Of a stretch of DNA of 64,000 nt, positions 44,483 through 52,541 are shown one piece after another. The position numbers and the translations under genes are program-made. Every line of letters starts with the position of its first letter. The stretch's first letter is position 1. A model generated the notes under the pieces. That model was not told the DNA's origin. It did not search any database and was given only the letters and a program-made list of their open reading frames with translations. The DNA comes from Ruminococcus albus AD2013 (GTDB lineage: Bacteria; Bacillota; Clostridia; Oscillospirales; Ruminococcaceae): positions 1,426,001 to 1,490,000 of the forward strand of contig NZ_JAGS01000001.1 of NCBI RefSeq assembly GCF_000526775.1. Reading direction: 5' to 3'.

Positions 44483-44510
44483 TCGGATAGATCCCTGTCA
44501 TATAATAACA

Positions 44511-44552
44511 AAACTTCCCCCGCGGAGCAATTATCCGCAGGGGAAGTTTTTA
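44511..44552 (+). terminator. Terminator of the ferric-reductase gene
   Basis: AAACTTCCCC...GGGGAAGTTT stem (44511-44520 with 44540-44549) with an inner GCGGA/TCCGC pairing, then TTT. Confidence 0.88.
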
Positions 44553-44600
44553 TAAAATGCATAATTTATGAAACAGCCGTTGCTTTCATTTTTTACCCAT

Positions 44601-44975
44601 TTATCCCTGTGAAAGCACATAATTCACAAGCTTTTCCATAGTTTCCTCATCGAGTACCGAGCTGATCATCATGCTTGCTTCACCTGCTTTTTTAGGATCT
44701 ATCCCCACTTTTGAAGTAAAGAAATCCTGCAATATCACACATGGAGTAAACAGTCCGTTTGCTTCGGAAACCCCCTTTTGTGTCAACGCTATCTGACGAT
44801 AAGGCTCCTTGATTATCAGTTCTTCATCAATGAGCTTTTTGCACATCTTTACAGCGCTTGCCTTTGCAACATGGAGATAATCTGCGATATCCGTCGTGCG
44901 AACACGATCGCCGTTCTGTCCCAAAAGATATATTGTGATAAGATATTTTTTCTGCTGTTCTGTCAGCATATACAC
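44601..44975 (-). CDS. DtxR/MntR-like regulator lacking the classical metal ligands
   Basis: 124 residues: a DtxR-type winged helix (TTDIADYLHVAKASAVKM as helix-turn-helix) and the short dimerization domain, without an SH3-like C-terminal domain. Aligned by eye to DtxR, the metal ligands are gone: Met10 is Lys, His79 is Cys (TPCVILQDF), Glu83 is Gln, His98 is Gly, Cys102 is Met, Glu105 and His106 are both Ser (KKAGEASMMISSV). It therefore either uses other ligands or senses something else. It is divergent from the DUF3793-flavodoxin operon. The four palindromes in this intergenic region make it the leading candidate for the GTTAG-N6-CTAAC binder. Confidence 0.85.
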   Translation of the reverse strand: MYMLTEQQKKYLITIYLLGQNGDRVRTTDIADYLHVAKASAVKMCKKLIDEELIIKEPYRQIALTQKGVSEANGLFTPCVILQDFFTSKVGIDPKKAGEASMMISSVLDEETMEKLVNYVLSQG

Positions 44976-44987
44976 TCCCCCTTTGTA

Positions 44988-45106
44988 GTTAGACTTTTAT
45001 AACCATTATATATTATCATTTGCAGATATTAAAGTCAATATATTGACAATTGTCAGTTAGTAAATTCTAACTATATCACAAAAAAGTTAGGTTAGTTATA
45101 ACGAAC
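44988..45106. promoter_or_regulatory. Operator cluster between the DtxR-like gene and DUF3793
   Basis: GTTAG-ACTTTT-ATAAC (44988-45003) beside a minus-strand TATAAT (45010-45005) that probably serves the regulator, GTTAG-TAAATT-CTAAC (45056-45071, exact), and GTTAG-TTATAA-CGAAC (45091-45106) next to a further GTTAG half. Confidence 0.72.
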
Positions 45107-45150
45107 TTCTATCCGTTTCTACAAAATTTTCTCACAGATGAATAATATCC

Positions 45151-45206
45151 TTGACTTTACAAAGAATACAAAGTATAATATAAGCAGATGGTTAGTTAGT
45201 TCTAAC
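45151..45206 (+). promoter_or_regulatory. Promoter and exact operator of the DUF3793/flavodoxin operon
   Basis: TTGACT (45151-45156), 17 bases, TATAAT (45174-45179), then GTTAG-TTAGTT-CTAAC (45191-45206). Confidence 0.82.
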
Positions 45207-45228
45207 CCTTAATGGAAAGGAGCAGTCT

Positions 45229-45792
45229 ATGCTTGTTGAAGAAATAAAAAGACTTGAAAATGTTCTTGCATTTCACGCAGCACCCACATTAATGGGTATG
45301 AAATGCGGAAGTCTGCCGACACTTTCGTCAGAAGAATATAACATTGACGAGCTGTCACGGCTTTTTGCCAAAAGATATTTCGGAACAAGGATAGGCGCGC
45401 GTATCATCAGCAGGTGCAGTCATCGGACAATAATATATCTCTATGATATGCGTCTGCTTGAAGCAACACTTTCCGACAAAGCTGTGAGAAATTTCCTTGC
45501 GGAATACGGCTACGATAAGTCATGGGATGCACAATCTTGCCTTGACAGATTGTGCAAACGGCTGACGCAGAGCGATTTTCCTCACGAAATAGGCATTTTT
45601 CTCGGCTACCCGCTGGAAGACGTAAAGGGCTTTATTGCCAATTGCGGAAAGAAGTGCAAATTATGCGGAGTCTGGAAAGTATACGGCGATGTGGAACGTG
45701 CAAAGGCTATGTTTGAATGCTACAAGCAGTGTAGGATACACCTTTGCAAAGAACTGAAAAAAGGCAAACAGCTGCGCTCCTGCGTAGCTTAA
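45229..45792 (+). CDS. DUF3793 family protein
   Basis: 187 residues with the family opening AFHAAPTLMGMKCGSL and the block EIGIFLGYPLEDVKGFI-NCG. Several Cys residues occur in the second half (CGKKCKLCG). The family is common in Clostridia next to flavodoxin and feo genes; its role is unknown and could be flavin- or heme-linked. It is followed after 17 bases by the flavodoxin with its own AGGAGG. Confidence 0.85.
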   Translation: MLVEEIKRLENVLAFHAAPTLMGMKCGSLPTLSSEEYNIDELSRLFAKRYFGTRIGARIISRCSHRTIIYLYDMRLLEATLSDKAVRNFLAEYGYDKSWDAQSCLDRLCKRLTQSDFPHEIGIFLGYPLEDVKGFIANCGKKCKLCGVWKVYGDVERAKAMFECYKQCRIHLCKELKKGKQLRSCVA

Positions 45793-45809
45793 TAATAGGA
45801 GGTACTATG

Positions 45810-46214
45810 ATGAAAACAGCAGTAATTTATTGGAGCGGCACAGGCAACACCGAGGCAATGGCAAATGCAGTCGCAGAAGGTGCGGGAGTATCCGCAACTC
45901 AGGTATCAGCATTTAACGGTGATGTCAGTGAGTTCGATGCACTTGCACTTGGCTGCCCTGCTATGGGTGCCGAGGAGCTTGAAGATACCGAGTTCGAGCC
46001 TTTCTTCACAAGTATAGAAGGCAAGATCAGCGGCAAGAAGATAGCACTTTTCGGTTCTTACGACTGGGGTGACGGAGAGTGGATGCGTCTCTGGGCTGAC
46101 AGAGTAAAGGCAGCCGGCGCAGAGATCGTTGATGGTGAGGGTCTTATCGTCAATAACACCCCCGATGATGATGCTCTTGCAAAATGCCGCGATCTTGGAA
46201 AAAAGCTTGCTTAA
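45810..46214 (+). CDS. Flavodoxin
   Basis: About 134 residues of short-chain flavodoxin. The phosphate loop is WSGTGNTEAMA (about residue 8) and the isoalloxazine loops are GCPAMGAEEL and GSYDWGDGEW. It replaces ferredoxin as an electron carrier when iron is short, which suits the operator in front of the operon. ATG at 45810, seven bases after AGGAGG, is likelier than the one at 45807. Confidence 0.93.
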   Translation: MKTAVIYWSGTGNTEAMANAVAEGAGVSATQVSAFNGDVSEFDALALGCPAMGAEELEDTEFEPFFTSIEGKISGKKIALFGSYDWGDGEWMRLWADRVKAAGAEIVDGEGLIVNNTPDDDALAKCRDLGKKLA

Positions 46215-46238
46215 ATCATCTGTTCATTTTCTAACAAG

Positions 46239-46269
46239 AAGGCTGCCGTATAGAAATAACGGCAGCCTT
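46239..46269 (+). terminator. Terminator after flavodoxin
   Basis: AAGGCTGCCGT and ACGGCAGCCTT arms (46239-46249 with about 46259-46269) form a strong stem; the T-run is short (CTTTCGG). Confidence 0.65.
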
Positions 46270-46272
46270 TCG

Positions 46273-46288
46273 GTTAGTTATTTCTAAT
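46273..46288 (+). promoter_or_regulatory. Operator-like palindrome upstream of the feo promoter
   Basis: GTTAG-TTATTT-CTAAT, one base from consensus, about 60 bases upstream of the feo -35 box. Confidence 0.55.
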
Positions 46289-46349
46289 AAAAAATGCAGT
46301 TTACTTCGGCTAACTCTTCGGTCAACCAAACAAAGTGAACTTAAGATTA

Positions 46350-46403
46350 TTGACTTTTGTGAGCTAGTGATGTATAATTAAGTAAAAGTTAGGTTTTTCT
46401 AAC
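46350..46403 (+). promoter_or_regulatory. feo operon promoter and exact operator
   Basis: TTGACT (46350-46355), 17 bases, TATAAT (46373-46378), then GTTAG-GTTTTT-CTAAC (46388-46403) directly before the feoA ribosome site. Confidence 0.85.
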
Positions 46404-46422
46404 CTATGTAAAGGAGGAACAC

Positions 46423-46635
46423 ATGATGCCTTTGGTATCTGCAAATGCAGGAGAAAGCTACACTATCGCACGGATCGGCGGAACAAATGAAGTTCGCAAG
46501 CATCTTGAAGACCTTGGTTTCGCAGTTGGCGGAAAGGTCACTGTTATTTCCGTAATGGCAGGAAATCTCATCGTGAACGTAAAGGAAACGAGAGTGGCTG
46601 TGAGCCGAGAATTAGCGATGAAAATTATGGTATAG
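46423..46635 (+). CDS. feoA: FeoA domain protein 1
   Basis: 70 residues, an SH3-like FeoA domain (RIGGTNEVRKHLEDLGFAVGG, then GKVTVISVMAGNLIV). FeoA is a small cytoplasmic partner that stimulates the FeoB transporter. Starts at 46423 or the adjacent ATG at 46426; AGGAGG spacing (8 bases) favours 46426. Confidence 0.92.
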   Translation: MMPLVSANAGESYTIARIGGTNEVRKHLEDLGFAVGGKVTVISVMAGNLIVNVKETRVAVSRELAMKIMV

Positions 46636-46646
46636 GGGGAAAAGAT

Positions 46647-46865
46647 ATGACACTGAGAGATGCAAAGATCGGCGATACCGTCACTGTAAAAAAGCTTACG
46701 GGGGAAGGTGCGGTCAAGCGCAGGATAATGGATATGGGACTGACAAAGGGCACTTCGGTCACGATACGCAAGGTAGCACCTCTGGGAGACCCGATAGAGG
46801 TCACAGTGCGCGGCTACGAGCTGTCTATCCGCAAAGCTGACGCAGAAATGGTCGAGGTTCTTTGA
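46647..46865 (+). CDS. feoA: FeoA domain protein 2
   Basis: 72 residues with the standard FeoA pattern GAVKRRIMDMGLTKG and then GTSVTIRKVAPLGDPIEV. It is 11 bases after the first FeoA; the two differ substantially, so they are probably not interchangeable. Confidence 0.93.
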   Translation: MTLRDAKIGDTVTVKKLTGEGAVKRRIMDMGLTKGTSVTIRKVAPLGDPIEVTVRGYELSIRKADAEMVEVL

Positions 46866-46886
46866 ACCTTTATTTTTTGGATTAAA

Positions 46887-46902
46887 GTTAGCCATAGCTA
46901 AC
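46887..46902 (+). promoter_or_regulatory. Exact operator inside the feo operon
   Basis: GTTAG-CCATAG-CTAAC, between the second feoA and feoB, 19 bases before the feoB start. No clear promoter precedes it, so it may tune feoB separately. Confidence 0.65.
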
Positions 46903-46920
46903 AATATAGGAGGAAAAATT

Positions 46921-49335
46921 ATGAGTATTAAAATAGCGCTTGCGGGTAATCCCAACTGCGGAAAGACCACGCTTTTCAACGCGCTGACAGGCTCAAATCA
47001 GTTCGTAGGAAACTGGCCGGGAGTCACTGTTGAGAAAAAAGAGGGCAAGCTGAAAAAACACAATGATGTCATAGTCACCGACCTGCCCGGCATCTATTCA
47101 CTTTCACCTTACACGCTGGAGGAAGTCGTAGCACGAAACTACCTTATCGATGAACAGCCCGATGTTATCCTTAACATCATCGACGGCACGAACTTAGAGC
47201 GAAATCTCTACCTGACAACACAGCTGACAGAGCTGGGGATACCCGTTGTCTGCGCCGTGAATATGATGGACGTGGTAAACAAAAACGGCGATAAGATCAA
47301 CGTTTCAAAGCTCTCCGAAGCGATCGGCTGCAAGGTAATAGAAATATCGGCTCTGAAAAATGAAGGTATTTCCGAAGCCGCCGAAGCTGCAATTTCCGCT
47401 GCTGACACAAAACACGGCGGACCTGTTCACCGTTTTGATGCGGCTATCGAACACGCCCTCGCACATATAGAAGAAGCCTGTGTTCATGATCTGCCCGATG
47501 AACAGCAGAGATGGTACGCAATAAAGCTTTTCGAGCGCGATGACAAGGTGATAGAAAAACTGGGTATCAAGAATGAAAAGCTTGCTCATATAAATAAGGA
47601 TATCGAAAAAGTCGAGAAAGAACTGGACGACGACAGCGAATCCATAATCACCAACGAGCGTTATAACTACATTTCAAACATCATCGACAGCTGCCTTGTG
47701 AAAAAGAACAAAGGCGCATTGAGCACTTCGGACAAGATCGATAAGATCGTTACCAACCGCTGGCTGGGTCTGCCGATATTTGCTGCTATAATGTTCGCGG
47801 TATACTGGATAGCAATGGTTGGCGTGGGCGCACCTCTCACCGATTTCACTAACGACAACATCTTCGGTGAAGACGGTTTCCACTTTCTCGGTAAAGGAAC
47901 TTCCGATTATGAAGAAGCATCCGAGGAATACGCAGGCGCACAACTTATAATCGACGGCTATGATGCTTACGTTGAAGCTAACGGAACGGCTCCCGCCGAT
48001 GAATTTACATACGAAGTCGAAGACGAGGAAACTCTGGAAATATCCGAGGAAACAGCAACCATCGCCGACTACGAATCAGCCCTCGCCACAATCGAGAAAA
48101 TAGGCGATGAACCCGATCCGGCTGATTATGGCTGGTATGTTCCCCCTGTTCCTGCTCTTGCTGAAAAAGCACTGGATAAAGTCGGTGCAGCTGCATGGCT
48201 GAAGGGTCTTATCATTGACGGCATCATTGCAGGATGCGGTGCAGTACTTGGATTCGTTCCTCAGATGCTTGTACTTTTCCTGATGCTGGCATTTCTTGAA
48301 GCCTGCGGATATATGTCCCGTATCGCTTTTGTACTTGACAGAGTTTTCCGCAAGTTCGGTCTTTCGGGCAAGAGCTTCATACCCATGCTTGTTGGTGTAG
48401 GCTGCGGTGTTCCCGGTATCATGGCAAGCCGTACAATCGAGAACGAGCGCGACAGACGTATGACCATCATGACAACGACATTCATTCCCTGCGGTGCGAA
48501 AGTTCCTTTCATCGCCATGGTAGCTGGTGCGATCTTCGGCGGTGCTGCATGGGTAGCTACTTCGGCTTACTTCATCGGCATGGCTGCTATCATAATCTCA
48601 GGTATTATGCTGAAAAAGACAAAAATGTTCGCAGGCGACCCTGCACCTTTCGTTATGGAACTTCCCGCTTACCATCTCCCCACCGTAAAGAACGTTCTTC
48701 GTTCAATGTGGGAGCGCGGCTGGTCTTTCATCAAGAAGGCAGGTACAGTAATACTTATCTCTCAGGTAGTTGTATGGTTCACAAGCCGCTTCGGATTTGT
48801 TGACGGAAGCTTCGGTATGCTGGAGGAAGAAGAACTCAGCTCATCTATTCTGGCAAAACTCGGAAGTGTTATCGCATGGATATTCATTCCTCTTGGCTGG
48901 GGCAACTGGCAGGCGGCTGTGGCTTCTATCACAGGTCTTGTGGCTAAGGAAAACATCGTCGGAACAATGGGCACACTTTACGGCGGCGGAGACAAAACTG
49001 TTTGGCAGGAACTGGCAGTTCAGTTCACATCCATCACAGGTTATTCCTTCCTTGTATTCAACCTGCTGTGTGCACCCTGCTTCGCGGCTATCGGCGCTAT
49101 CAAGCGTGAGATGAACAACGCCAAGTGGACATGGTTCGCGATCGGCTATCAGTGCGGATTTGCATATGCTATCGCACTCATGATAAACCAGTTCGGCGGA
49201 ATGATCACAGGCAATACCAATATCCTCGGCGTTATATGCGCAGCAGCAATACTGGCTTGCATGATATATATGCTTTTCAGACCTTACAAGGAAGCAACCA
49301 AGCTGACTTCAAAGCTGGCAGTCAGCAAAGCATAA
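46921..49335 (+). CDS. feoB: FeoB, GTP-gated ferrous iron transporter
   Basis: 804 residues. The G domain has GNPNCGKTT (G1), DLPGIYSL (G3) and NMMD (G4). The membrane part carries Gate motifs such as GCGVPGIMA and IPCGAKVPF. Between the first and second membrane spans there is an acidic insertion of about 100 residues (about 310-420: SDYEEASEEYAGAQ, VEDEETLEISEE), much longer than in E. coli FeoB. It imports Fe(II), matching the reductive system encoded at 41-44 kb. A Cys-rich partner follows directly. Confidence 0.96.
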   Translation: MSIKIALAGNPNCGKTTLFNALTGSNQFVGNWPGVTVEKKEGKLKKHNDVIVTDLPGIYSLSPYTLEEVVARNYLIDEQPDVILNIIDGTNLERNLYLTTQLTELGIPVVCAVNMMDVVNKNGDKINVSKLSEAIGCKVIEISALKNEGISEAAEAAISAADTKHGGPVHRFDAAIEHALAHIEEACVHDLPDEQQRWYAIKLFERDDKVIEKLGIKNEKLAHINKDIEKVEKELDDDSESIITNERYNYISNIIDSCLVKKNKGALSTSDKIDKIVTNRWLGLPIFAAIMFAVYWIAMVGVGAPLTDFTNDNIFGEDGFHFLGKGTSDYEEASEEYAGAQLIIDGYDAYVEANGTAPADEFTYEVEDEETLEISEETATIADYESALATIEKIGDEPDPADYGWYVPPVPALAEKALDKVGAAAWLKGLIIDGIIAGCGAVLGFVPQMLVLFLMLAFLEACGYMSRIAFVLDRVFRKFGLSGKSFIPMLVGVGCGVPGIMASRTIENERDRRMTIMTTTFIPCGAKVPFIAMVAGAIFGGAAWVATSAYFIGMAAIIISGIMLKKTKMFAGDPAPFVMELPAYHLPTVKNVLRSMWERGWSFIKKAGTVILISQVVVWFTSRFGFVDGSFGMLEEEELSSSILAKLGSVIAWIFIPLGWGNWQAAVASITGLVAKENIVGTMGTLYGGGDKTVWQELAVQFTSITGYSFLVFNLLCAPCFAAIGAIKREMNNAKWTWFAIGYQCGFAYAIALMINQFGGMITGNTNILGVICAAAILACMIYMLFRPYKEATKLTSKLAVSKA

Positions 49336-49348
49336 AGGAGTGTTTATT

Positions 49349-49525
49349 ATGGCAGCATGGCTCAGTGAAAACATCGGAAACATCGTGGTTATTATAATAG
49401 TAGCAGCGATACTTGCTCTGGCTATCAGGTCTGTTATAAAGGACAAACGCTCGGGCAAAAGCAGCTGCGGATGCGGCTGTGCGAATTGTGCTATGCACGG
49501 CAAGTGCCATCCTGCCAAAAAATAA
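49349..49525 (+). CDS. FeoB-associated Cys-rich membrane protein
   Basis: 58 residues: one membrane span (IVVIIIVAAILALAI) and a cytoplasmic tail with SCGCGCANCAMHGKCH. Short proteins of this type follow feoB in many Firmicutes and may play the FeoC role. The ATG at 49349 (8 bases after AAAGGAG) is the likely start. Confidence 0.9.
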   Translation: MAAWLSENIGNIVVIIIVAAILALAIRSVIKDKRSGKSSCGCGCANCAMHGKCHPAKK

Positions 49526-49633
49526 GTTATATTAATCGAAATTAGAAATCGCTCTTTGAGAACGGGTAAGAGTTCGATATATGCTTTTGCAAAGTTCGCA
49601 AAGCTGCAATTTCAATGGTTGTAAAGATATGTT

Positions 49634-49653
49634 CGGGAGAGGAAACTCTCCCG
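49634..49653 (+). other. Stable mRNA hairpin with GAAA tetraloop
   Basis: CGGGAGAG-GAAA-CTCTCCCG, perfect 8-bp stem with a GNRA loop, 38 bases before the DUF6110 start. No T-run follows, so it is not a terminator; it may protect or attenuate the downstream message. The rest of 49526-49690 shows no gene. Confidence 0.55.
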
Positions 49654-49690
49654 TTCATCATATATTTCAATATAGAAAGGAAGAATTTGT

Positions 49691-49990
49691 ATGTCATTCT
49701 GGATCAAGGGAGCAATTTTCGTAGGAGGTATGGCGGCAAGCACTTTAGGTGTCAAGCTGCTGACAAGCAAGACCGCAAAAAAGGTCTACGCCCATACGAC
49801 TGCAACAGTTCTGCGTGGAAAGGACGCTGTAATGGAGGGTGTTACAAAAGTTCGCGAGAGCTGTGATGATATCGTGGCTGATGCTAAAGATATCAACGAA
49901 AAGCGCTCGGAAGAGGATATCATCGACATCATCGAAGACAGCTCCGATACCATCGAAGAAGAATTTTCGGACGAGGAGAAAAAAGACTGA
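49691..49990 (+). CDS. DUF6110 family membrane-associated protein
   Basis: 99 residues: an N-terminal glycine-rich hydrophobic segment (WIKGAIFVGGMAASTLGVKLL) and a highly charged helical tail ending in acidic residues (EEEFSDEEKKD). This family sits before P1B-type ATPases in gut Firmicutes. Its last base overlaps the ATPase start, so the two are coupled. It may be an accessory or metal-delivery subunit (inference). Confidence 0.82.
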   Translation: MSFWIKGAIFVGGMAASTLGVKLLTSKTAKKVYAHTTATVLRGKDAVMEGVTKVRESCDDIVADAKDINEKRSEEDIIDIIEDSSDTIEEEFSDEEKKD

Positions 49991-52062
49991 TGAAATGTCA
50001 GATACTTCACAGTTCCCATAACCGCCTGCGTGTACATATAATGCGTGACCATATGACACTCCGGCAGGCGGATATGCTGGAATACTATCTCCGTGCGAAA
50101 CCATTTGTCACAGATGTCAAGGTATTCGACCGCACGGGCGATGCGGTAATAATATTCACCGACAGGAAGCAGTTAATAAAAGCATTAGCTGATTTCACCT
50201 ATGCTGACAAAAAGACAGCTGCCCTCGTACCTGAGCATACAGGCAGAGAACTGGACCGCGAGTTTGAAGACAGACTCTTCTTTATGCTGGCAAGGAGATA
50301 TATTTTCAAGCGGCTGATACCCGCTCCTTTGCGAATGGCGCTGTCTGTCATCAAAGCAGCGAAGTACGTCCGCGAAGCACTGATATCGATCTCAAAGGGC
50401 AAAATAGAAGTCAGCCTGCTGGACGCTGTTGCAATAACAGTCTCACTGATACGCCGCGACCACAAAACTGCTTCAAGCGTGATGTTCATGCTTGGTCTTG
50501 GCGAACTTATGGAGGACTGGACGCACAAAAAGTCTGTTGATGATCTTGCCCGTACAATGTCACTGGGCGTGGAAAAGGTATGGCTGAAAACAGACGAAAG
50601 CGAAACTCTCGTGTCCATCAATGAGATCTCCGAAGGCGACGAAATAATCGTCCGCACAGGCAGCATGATACCTTTGGACGGCAAAGTAATTTCCGGTGAA
50701 GCAGAGGTCAATCAGGCTACACTCACAGGTGAAGCCCTTGCTGTGCATAAGTCCGCGGGAAGCTACGCTTACGCAGGTACGGTGGTTGAACAGGGCAGCT
50801 GTGTAATTCAGGTGGATAAACTCACAGGCAGCGGTAAGTACGACCGCATAGTAAAAATGATTGAGGACAGCGAAAAGCTTAAATCCGAAGTCGAAAGCCG
50901 TGCATCTCATCTTGCGGACAAACTTGTTCCTTACTGTCTGGGCGGCACTCTGCTGACATATCTGCTGACGAGGAATGCCACAAAAGCTATATCGATACTC
51001 ATGGTGGATTTCTCCTGTGCGCTGAAACTGGCAATGCCAATATCGGTCATCTCCGCTATGCGTGAAGGTCAGACCTGCGGCATGACGATAAAGGGCGGAA
51101 AGTTCCTTGAAGCAGTTGCTGAAGCTGATACGATCATCTTCGATAAAACAGGCACCCTGACTCATTCTGAGCCCAAAGTTGCTAAGATAATAACATTTGG
51201 TGAGAACGATGAGTCCGAAGCACTCAGGCTCGCCGCGTGTCTTGAAGAACACTATCCCCACTCCATAGCAAATGCAGTAGTTAAAGCGGCAAGCGACCGA
51301 GGTCTTGTCCACGAGGAACTCCACAGTGAGGTGGAGTATGTAGTCGCACACGGTATAGCAAGCTCTGTCAGTGGTGTCAAGGTGGTGCTGGGCAGCTACC
51401 ATTTTGTATTCGAGGACGAAGGCTGTACACTGCCCGAAAGCGAAAAGGAAAAGTTTGATACACTCCCCGATGAGTACTCTCACCTGTTCCTTGCAGTTGG
51501 AGGAATACTTGCAGCAGTCATATGCATAGAAGACCCGATACGAGAAGAAGCAAAGGAAGTCCTTTCGCAGTTGAAAGAACTTGGCATCACCAAGATAGTA
51601 ATGATGACAGGCGACAGCGAACGTACCGCAAAGGCGGTTGCCAATAAAGTTGGCGTTGACGAGTATTATGCCGAAGTCCTTCCCGAGGATAAAGCTGAAT
51701 ACGTCCGCCGTGAAAAACGTGCTGGCAGAAAAGTCATTATGATAGGTGACGGAGTCAATGACTCCCCTGCCCTTTCCCAAGCTGATGCAGGCATCGCTAT
51801 AAGCAGCGGTGCAGCCATAGCAAAAGAGGTCGCAGACATAACGATATCCGCAGATGACCTCCGCTGTCTTGTGACATTACGTCAGTTGTCAGCTTCTCTT
51901 ATGAAGCGTATAAACTCCAACTACCGCACCATAATCGGATTCAATTTCTCCCTGATGGTGCTTGGCGCATCAGGCGTTATAGCCCCGACAACATCAGCAC
52001 TTCTTCACAATTCCTCTACCCTTGCGATATCCCTCGCAAGCATGAGAAACTATCTCAAATAG
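49990..52062 (+). CDS. P1B-type heavy-metal ATPase with atypical metal site
   Basis: 690 residues. The N-terminal 80 residues look like an HMA fold without CxxC. P-type motifs are complete: TGE (LTGEALAV), DKTGTLTHSEP with the phosphorylated Asp, MMTGDSE and IGDGVNDSPAL. The transport-site helix reads DFSCALKLAMP, so the usual CPC/SPC is replaced by SC-A. Another conserved piece, LLHNSSTLAIS, lies in the last helix. The metal is uncertain; operon context (DUF6110, downstream of feo) suggests Fe, Mn or Zn homeostasis. Confidence 0.9.
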   Translation: MKCQILHSSHNRLRVHIMRDHMTLRQADMLEYYLRAKPFVTDVKVFDRTGDAVIIFTDRKQLIKALADFTYADKKTAALVPEHTGRELDREFEDRLFFMLARRYIFKRLIPAPLRMALSVIKAAKYVREALISISKGKIEVSLLDAVAITVSLIRRDHKTASSVMFMLGLGELMEDWTHKKSVDDLARTMSLGVEKVWLKTDESETLVSINEISEGDEIIVRTGSMIPLDGKVISGEAEVNQATLTGEALAVHKSAGSYAYAGTVVEQGSCVIQVDKLTGSGKYDRIVKMIEDSEKLKSEVESRASHLADKLVPYCLGGTLLTYLLTRNATKAISILMVDFSCALKLAMPISVISAMREGQTCGMTIKGGKFLEAVAEADTIIFDKTGTLTHSEPKVAKIITFGENDESEALRLAACLEEHYPHSIANAVVKAASDRGLVHEELHSEVEYVVAHGIASSVSGVKVVLGSYHFVFEDEGCTLPESEKEKFDTLPDEYSHLFLAVGGILAAVICIEDPIREEAKEVLSQLKELGITKIVMMTGDSERTAKAVANKVGVDEYYAEVLPEDKAEYVRREKRAGRKVIMIGDGVNDSPALSQADAGIAISSGAAIAKEVADITISADDLRCLVTLRQLSASLMKRINSNYRTIIGFNFSLMVLGASGVIAPTTSALLHNSSTLAISLASMRNYLK

Positions 52063-52067
52063 AAACG

Positions 52068-52101
52068 AAGACCGCTTTTCAGCATTTCGAAAAGCGGTCT
52101 T
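52068..52101. terminator. Bidirectional terminator between the P1B ATPase and DUF2325
   Basis: AAGACCGCTTTTC (52068-52080) pairs with GAAAAGCGGTCTT (52089-52101); perfect 13-bp stem. T-runs are short on both sides. Confidence 0.75.
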
Positions 52102-52112
52102 GTTCTATCATT

Positions 52113-52394
52113 TTATCTGTGGTATTCCGACAGCAGATTCTTCAAAGCGCTCACACTTGAAGAATGAAGATGTCTCACAGGAGTTCCCGATTTCTCGGTA
52201 TGCTTTTTTACACCTCCCAGCATCTTATGCGAACACGTACCCGTGAACACTATCACAAGATCAGGCGAACCTATCTTGTTTTCAAAATCAGCAGGCATCT
52301 GTGTGAACACCTTTGATTTCATTCTGTAAGATTTGCAGATATCCTGATATCTAGTTGCCATGCGGTCATTGCCGCCTACTATAACTACACTCAT
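52113..52394 (-). CDS. DUF2325 domain-containing protein
   Basis: 93 residues with SVVIVGGNDRM at the start and the DLVIVFTGTCSHKM block, as in DUF2325 proteins. Function unknown; the fold resembles a small nucleotide- or metal-binding domain. Two exact regulon operators lie directly upstream, so it is one of the most strongly marked members of the regulon. Confidence 0.85.
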   Translation of the reverse strand: MSVVIVGGNDRMATRYQDICKSYRMKSKVFTQMPADFENKIGSPDLVIVFTGTCSHKMLGGVKKHTEKSGTPVRHLHSSSVSALKNLLSEYHR

Positions 52395-52411
52395 TTTAGT
52401 TCCTTTCTACG

Positions 52412-52498
52412 GTTAGTTTAATCTAACTGAAAACGAAATAAATACGGTTAGCTATTACTAACCACATTTATTATACCATAGTCCTGATGTTTTGTCAA
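52412..52498 (-). promoter_or_regulatory. Promoter with two exact operators for DUF2325
   Basis: On the minus strand TTGACA (52498-52493), 17 bases, TATAAT (52475-52470), then GTTAG-CTATTA-CTAAC (52447-52462) and GTTAG-TTTAAT-CTAAC (52412-52427). Confidence 0.85.
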
Positions 52499-52541
52499 TA
52501 CTTTTGACCGTATTTATTTCACACTTATTTGCACTCATGCA

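Noticed and set aside
49525..49550. A further GTTAG-type palindrome after the FeoB-associated gene
   Set aside because: The sequence GTTAT-ATTAAT-CGAAA matches too poorly and no promoter is placed next to it.
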